From the NCBI GenBank assembly GCA_002490835.1, contig DKUU01000021.1, positions 62,001-126,000 of the forward strand: a DNA stretch of 64,000 nucleotides, written 5' to 3'. Position 1 is the stretch's first letter. The number at the start of each line of letters is the position of its first letter. Below are positions 59,723-64,000 of this stretch, one piece after another. This DNA is from Lachnospiraceae bacterium UBA7196 (GTDB lineage: Bacteria > Bacillota > Clostridia > Lachnospirales > Lachnospiraceae). The notes beneath the pieces are model-generated. The model saw only the letters and a list, made by a program, of their open reading frames with translations, had not been told where the DNA came from and made no database searches. A program made the position numbers and the translations under genes.

Positions 59723-59940
59723 CAGATAATTGCAAAACGCATTAATGATGATTACGATTGCACAAATGACATAACCAACGCAGACGCGCTTTCGCTCCAT
59801 TCCGTACGCAGCGGTACTAGGCTCGAGAGTTGCAAAGCAACTCTTTACCTCGCCAAGTGCCGGCGTCCTACAAGGGTCTGCTTATGGTAATGTCATTCGC
59901 GCAATCAGCGCAATGCTTAGATGCGTTTTGCAATTATCTG
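59723..59940. repeat. Intergenic structured element E2: conserved core in long inverted arms
   Basis: Outer 20-bp perfect inverted repeat (59,723-59,742 with 59,921-59,940), then GATTGC/GCAATC, then an inner AATGACAT/ATGTCATT repeat, enclose a core with the same blocks as E1: GCTTTCGCTCCAT, CGCAGCGG, AAGTGCCGGCG and CAAGGG-x-CTGCTT. A long hairpin, GAGAGTTGC/GCAACTCTT, occupies the place of the short inner hairpin of E1. It begins one base after the recJ stop codon and is followed by a terminator, so it is transcribed as the recJ 3' end. Confidence 0.75.
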
Positions 59941-61731
59941 CTACACATCATAGTCCTGCATTACCATCTGCAGCGACTCGACTCCCCGATACACATTGAT
60001 GTCCGGGTAATAGATCACACTGATCACAATGGCGCCGCTGCCCGCGCCGTAGAGCCTGTCAAGCTCCTCCTGCCCAAAATGTTCCGCCAAAAAACCATGC
60101 CATTTCTCCAAATCGCCAAAATACATCATATCGTATTCCCGGCCGCCCTCATCGGCCACCCGGTATTTTCCCACATTACCGTTTTTGCCGAGTATCCTGC
60201 CTCTGCGCACCCTGATTCCTTTCTGCGCAAAGACGGGCTTGGGATTTCCATTGCCAAAAGGTTCCAAAAGCGCAATCTGCCTGACGAGCTCTGTAGTCAC
60301 ATAGGACATCGGCATCGGCACGTCGATATGTATGACCTCTACCAGATCCTCCGGCGTAAGGCCGCTGTGCGCGTTCAGATACGTGCGAAACGCATCTACG
60401 TTTTCCTCCGGCAAGGATAAGCCCGCCGCCATCTTATGCCCGCCATACTTTGTAAACAGCTCCTTACACTCGCTCATCTTATCATACATAGAATAAGCCT
60501 CTATGGAACGTCCCGACCCCTTCACGCCATCTTCCGCCCGCGTCAGCACAAAAACCGGTTTATGGTAGCGCTCCCTGATGCGTCCGGCGATGATCCCCGC
60601 CAGACTCTCGTGACAATCCGGCAGAAAAACGACCAGCACCTTATCCTCATGCAGCGATGTTTCCTCAATCATTTCTATGGCCTGCGCCGTTCCCTGAAGC
60701 GTCATTTCCTTCCTGCTGTCATTCAGGGCTTTCAGCTCTCCGGCTATGGTGAGCGCTTCGCCCGCGTCCTTCGTGCGAAACATAGCGAGGGCTCTGGTAG
60801 CCGTGTCCAGCCGCCCCGTCGCGTTCAGACAGGGGCCCAGAATAAAGCCGACATGATAACCCGTCAATCGCCTCTGTGTCAATTCATTCACGGCAAGCAG
60901 CGCGCGCAGACCCGGATTGGCGGACGCCTCGATCTGTCTCAGACCATATTTTACAAGGATGCGGTTCTCATCCCTAAGCTCCATCACATCCCCCACCGTG
61001 GCAAAGCCCGCAAAGGCCAGAAGCTCCGACAAAAGCCCTCTTGCCTCACCTTCCGATAAAACGCCCCTGTCTGTCATCCTGCGCAGATACAGTTCCATAA
61101 GTTTATATGCCGTCACCGCGCCGCAAATGCCTTTATCGGGGTAGGGACAGCCCTCCCGCTTCGGATCTACCACCGCATCCGCCGGCGGCAGCGTCTCCCG
61201 GCGGCTCCCATCCGCCTGTATTTCGTAGGGGACCTCATGGTGATCCGTCACCACCACGGTCATACCCCTCTCTTTTGCCAGAGCGATCTGCGACAGCGCT
61301 GCAATGCCGTTATCGCAGGTGAGGATCGTATCGATGCCCGCCCCGGCCGCCTCCTCGATCAGCCTGTCGTTTAAGCCGTAGCCGTCCGTGATCCGGTGCG
61401 GGATCACCGCATCCACAATTGCCCCGCAGCGTTCCATAACATCCGTTATGATATAGGTGGCGCAGACCCCGTCGATGTCGTAGTCGCCGATCACCCGGAT
61501 CCGCTTATGTTCCGCTGTCTTTTCGACAAGGATATCCGCCGCCTTTTCGGCATCCTTCAAAAGCGCCGGATCGTAGAGGTCCGCCGTCGTGCCGTGCAGA
61601 AACTTCTCAATCGCTTCCTTCCCCTCCACATCGCGGTTTCGTATGATCCGCGCGATCACCGGATCGATCCCAAACCGCTCCGCTATTTTGTTAAAGTCCG
61701 CCTTCTTGGCGGAAACCATCCATTTTGCCAT
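59941..61731 (-). CDS. recJ: Single-stranded-DNA exonuclease RecJ
   Basis: A 596-residue 5'-3' exonuclease of the DHH family, used in recombination and repair. The motifs are GDYDIDGVCATY, LTCDNGIAA, VTDHHEVP (DHH) and, in DHHA1, SGRSIEAY with GGHKMAAG. Length is normal for a Firmicutes RecJ without long extension. It follows secDF after about 105 bases, which hold a terminator; the order secDF-recJ is conserved in Clostridia, where apt and relA usually come next, but here murE follows instead. Confidence 0.95.
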   Translation of the reverse strand: MAKWMVSAKKADFNKIAERFGIDPVIARIIRNRDVEGKEAIEKFLHGTTADLYDPALLKDAEKAADILVEKTAEHKRIRVIGDYDIDGVCATYIITDVMERCGAIVDAVIPHRITDGYGLNDRLIEEAAGAGIDTILTCDNGIAALSQIALAKERGMTVVVTDHHEVPYEIQADGSRRETLPPADAVVDPKREGCPYPDKGICGAVTAYKLMELYLRRMTDRGVLSEGEARGLLSELLAFAGFATVGDVMELRDENRILVKYGLRQIEASANPGLRALLAVNELTQRRLTGYHVGFILGPCLNATGRLDTATRALAMFRTKDAGEALTIAGELKALNDSRKEMTLQGTAQAIEMIEETSLHEDKVLVVFLPDCHESLAGIIAGRIRERYHKPVFVLTRAEDGVKGSGRSIEAYSMYDKMSECKELFTKYGGHKMAAGLSLPEENVDAFRTYLNAHSGLTPEDLVEVIHIDVPMPMSYVTTELVRQIALLEPFGNGNPKPVFAQKGIRVRRGRILGKNGNVGKYRVADEGGREYDMMYFGDLEKWHGFLAEHFGQEELDRLYGAGSGAIVISVIYYPDINVYRGVESLQMVMQDYDV

Positions 61732-61756
61732 AACGAATCCTCTCGCGCCTTCCAGA

Positions 61757-61813
61757 CAAAAAGCACCCTCTGAAAAGTCACAACCTATTGTAACATTTTC
61801 AGAGGGTTATTTA
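61757..61813 (-). terminator. Terminator after secDF
   Basis: Read on the minus strand, ACCCTCTGAAAA pairs with TTTTCAGAGGGT, with a second pairing GTTACAA/TTGTGAC inside, then GCTTTTTG. The T-run is short. Confidence 0.6.
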
Positions 61814-61835
61814 TAGTACATTAAAATTTAGTCCG

Positions 61836-64000
61836 TTACTTTACCGCCTTCTTCACCAGCTTCGTCCTAAACACATACCAGAGCGCACCGGTCAGGCAGA
61901 TGGAGGAATACGTACCGCAGATGATACCCGCCATCAGCGGCAGCGCGAACTCCCGGATGGAAGAAACGCCGAACACCTCTAGCGCCGCCACCATGAAGAA
62001 GGTGGTCAGGGAAGTGAAGATACTTCTCGAAAGCGTCTGCGTGATACTCCTGTTAACCATCTCGTCCAGTTTTTCTTTATTTCCCATACCGCGCAGGTTC
62101 TCACGCACACGGTCGAAGATAACGATGGTGGCGTTGATGGAGTAACCGACGATCGTCAGCATGCAGGCAATGAAGGTATTGCCCACGGACACCCTTACGA
62201 TCGCGTAGAACGCCAGTACCACAAGTACGTCGTGCATCAATGCGATCACAGAGCTTGCGCCGAAACGGATATCCTTAAAGCGGAACCAGATATAGAGAAG
62301 CATCAGCACCGTGGATACTAAAATCGCCTTGATCGCACCGGACTGCATCTCGGAGCTGATCGTCGCACTGATGGTCTCCGCTGTGATGCTACTCTCGTCC
62401 ACGCCGAAATTCTGCGTCATCACTTCGTTGAATTTTTCTCTCTCTTCGACATTGAGCGTTCTTGTCTTAATAATCACATCATTGGAACCGGCCACCTTCG
62501 TGGTCATCACATTGCCGTCTCCCGTGATCTTCTCGATATGGGGAACGATCTGCGCATCGATATCCTCAATGCTCATATCCTCGTTCAGCGTCATGGTCGT
62601 GGAAGTACCGCCCACAAAATCCAGACTGTAGTTCAAAGGCATATCCATACTGGACTTATTCACACCCATAGCGATAAAGCCCGCAAGGATCGCCGCAATG
62701 GAAATACCGAAGAACAGATATCTCTTGGAAAGGAAGTTGATGGTCTTTTTCTCCTTTGCCACACCGTATACCTTCTCACTCTGGACGCCCAGCGCATAGA
62801 AGACGTTGACTAAGAACTTCGTCACCACAAGCGCCGTAAACATGGAAAGGAGGATACCTAACATCAGGGTGATGGAAAAACCCTTGATCGTACCGCTTCC
62901 CATAAAGTAAAGCACCAGACCCGCGATCAGCGTCGTGACATTGCCGTCAAAAATAGCGGAAAACGCTTTGCTGAAACCAGTCTTTATCGCACTTTCTACC
63001 CCCTTGCCCTGCGCCAGTTCCTCTCTGATACGGGCGAAGATGATTACGTTCGCGTCCACCGCCATACCGACGGTCAGGATAATACCCGCAATACCGGGCA
63101 GGGTCAGGGTCACCTCAAAAGCAAACATCAAAATGACCAGAAGCTCTGTGTACAAACACAGTGCCAAGGACGCCGCCAGACCCATGAAATAATACACCGC
63201 GATCATAAAGATGACCACCAGCGCGGAACCGACCGCCGCCGCTACCAGACTGGTGCGGATCGCCGCCGAACCGAGCTGTGCGCCCACCACGTTGGAACGC
63301 AGTTCTTCCAGTTCCAGCTTCAGGCCGCCGATACGGATGGTGGAAGCCAGCTGCTGCGCCTCCTCTACCGTACTCTGTCCTGTAATGACTGCATTGCCGT
63401 CAGTGATCGCCGCTTGCACATTGGGAACACTCACAAACTCATCATCATAGTAGATTGCGATTGTTTCACCATTTGCATAGGCCTTTGTGGTAGCATCCGC
63501 AAAAGCCTGCTTACCTTTTTCGTTAAAAGACAGGGAGACCACGTTTTCCAGATTACCCATGGAGTCCTGCTGGGCTCTTGCCTGCGCGCTCTCCACTTCC
63601 GTACCGGAAAGAACGATGGAACCGTCCGCCTGCAGTTCTTCAATGGTCTTCGTCAACTGATACTGCGGCACCAGATTACCTTCCGCGTCGATGCCATAGC
63701 CCATCTCATAGTTATTATTGCCTTCGCTGTCCGTCTGGGCGATAAAATAGAGACTTCCGGGCTTACCCAGCTCTTCTAAGATCGCGTTGGCATCGGTGAC
63801 GCCGGGAATCTCGATATTGATCCGGTCGCTCCCCTCCTGATACACCTGCGCTTCCGTGCTGTAACCGTCCACACGCTGCTGCAGCTTGTAGATGGTATCG
63901 CTCATATCCTCCGCGCTGGGATTTTCATCACCAACCACCTGATAGGTGATACTGACGCCGCCCGCCAGATCCAGTCCCAGCTTGATGCTCTTTGCCGCGC
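61836..64000 (-). CDS. secDF: Protein-export protein SecDF fusion (5' end cut by window)
   Basis: SecDF uses the proton gradient to pull proteins through the Sec channel. The visible 721 codons begin within the SecD motif LGLDLAGGVSITYQ (just inside the window edge) and run through the SecD periplasmic domain (RVDGYSTEAQV, RINIEIPGV), six helices from about 230, then SecF with its own periplasmic domain (SLDFVGGTSTTMTLN) and six more helices. SecD and SecF are one polypeptide, as in Bacillus and many Clostridia. The frame remains open to the edge, so only the first 20-40 residues are missing. Confidence 0.95.
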   Translation of the reverse strand, partial: AAKSIKLGLDLAGGVSITYQVVGDENPSAEDMSDTIYKLQQRVDGYSTEAQVYQEGSDRINIEIPGVTDANAILEELGKPGSLYFIAQTDSEGNNNYEMGYGIDAEGNLVPQYQLTKTIEELQADGSIVLSGTEVESAQARAQQDSMGNLENVVSLSFNEKGKQAFADATTKAYANGETIAIYYDDEFVSVPNVQAAITDGNAVITGQSTVEEAQQLASTIRIGGLKLELEELRSNVVGAQLGSAAIRTSLVAAAVGSALVVIFMIAVYYFMGLAASLALCLYTELLVILMFAFEVTLTLPGIAGIILTVGMAVDANVIIFARIREELAQGKGVESAIKTGFSKAFSAIFDGNVTTLIAGLVLYFMGSGTIKGFSITLMLGILLSMFTALVVTKFLVNVFYALGVQSEKVYGVAKEKKTINFLSKRYLFFGISIAAILAGFIAMGVNKSSMDMPLNYSLDFVGGTSTTMTLNEDMSIEDIDAQIVPHIEKITGDGNVMTTKVAGSNDVIIKTRTLNVEEREKFNEVMTQNFGVDESSITAETISATISSEMQSGAIKAILVSTVLMLLYIWFRFKDIRFGASSVIALMHDVLVVLAFYAIVRVSVGNTFIACMLTIVGYSINATIVIFDRVRENLRGMGNKEKLDEMVNRSITQTLSRSIFTSLTTFFMVAALEVFGVSSIREFALPLMAGIICGTYSSICLTGALWYVFRTKLVKKAVK

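Overview
The window reads as chromosomal DNA of a Lachnospiraceae-like member of the Clostridia. Pointers are a mraZ-led division and cell-wall cluster with two successive class B penicillin-binding proteins, a PASTA-type Ser/Thr kinase with its PP2C phosphatase, a MurE with the DNPR motif usual for meso-diaminopimelate enzymes, a fused SecDF, and a BspA-like leucine-rich surface protein with VSEN motifs and a DTGE sorting-like signal. The family assignment is inference; no rRNA or tRNA gene was seen to anchor it.

Layout. (1) 1-10,709, minus strand: dcw cluster mraZ-rsmH-ftsL-PBP-PBP-mraY-murD-ftsW-murA, tightly packed and headed by four MraZ boxes. (2) 11,111-13,157: lgt and ychF. (3) 13,258-20,400, accessory: a zeta-type toxin/antitoxin pair between two 63-bp direct repeats, a 1,516-residue surface protein, and a HigBA-like pair whose toxin lacks its centre, lying between two copies of a 32-bp repeat that carries LytTR-type sites. 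(4) 20,474-30,088: LytTR regulator and GHKL sensor (plus strand), a DMT exporter, an ECF-S-like protein, and an ABC exporter with its own OmpR-type two-component system. (5) 30,291-37,166: GH32 glycosidase, esterase and a MoxR-DUF58-transglutaminase operon. (6) 37,270-38,969: an IS30-family element with a nonsense mutation. (7) 39,298-45,036: an XRE protein with a pentad-repeat tail, an FtsX-type permease with an XRE-ABC ATPase fusion, a PBECR4-like protein behind a probable structured RNA, an XRE-AbrB regulator and an acyltransferase. (8) 45,167-47,005: a GT-C-type glycosyltransferase gene broken at a C10 tract and again at a 5-bp duplication. (9) 47,027-64,000: conserved housekeeping cluster secDF, recJ, murE, priA-def-fmt, zinc protease, rsmB, rlmN, stp, pknB, rsgA.

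How it fits together. The two ends are envelope growth, translation quality and secretion genes in conserved order. The middle looks like a surface-variation and stress segment. The LytTR system probably controls both itself and the surface protein through identical AAAYRACAY repeats, and the surface-protein promoter holds a G9 tract in its spacer. Together with the C10 tract in the glycosyltransferase gene this suggests slipped-strand phase variation. The most novel candidates are the promoter-RNA-hairpin-PBECR4 unit at 42.6-43.5 kb, the XRE-ABC fusion, the XRE pentad-repeat protein, and intergenic elements whose core is conserved while their long inverted arms differ between copies.
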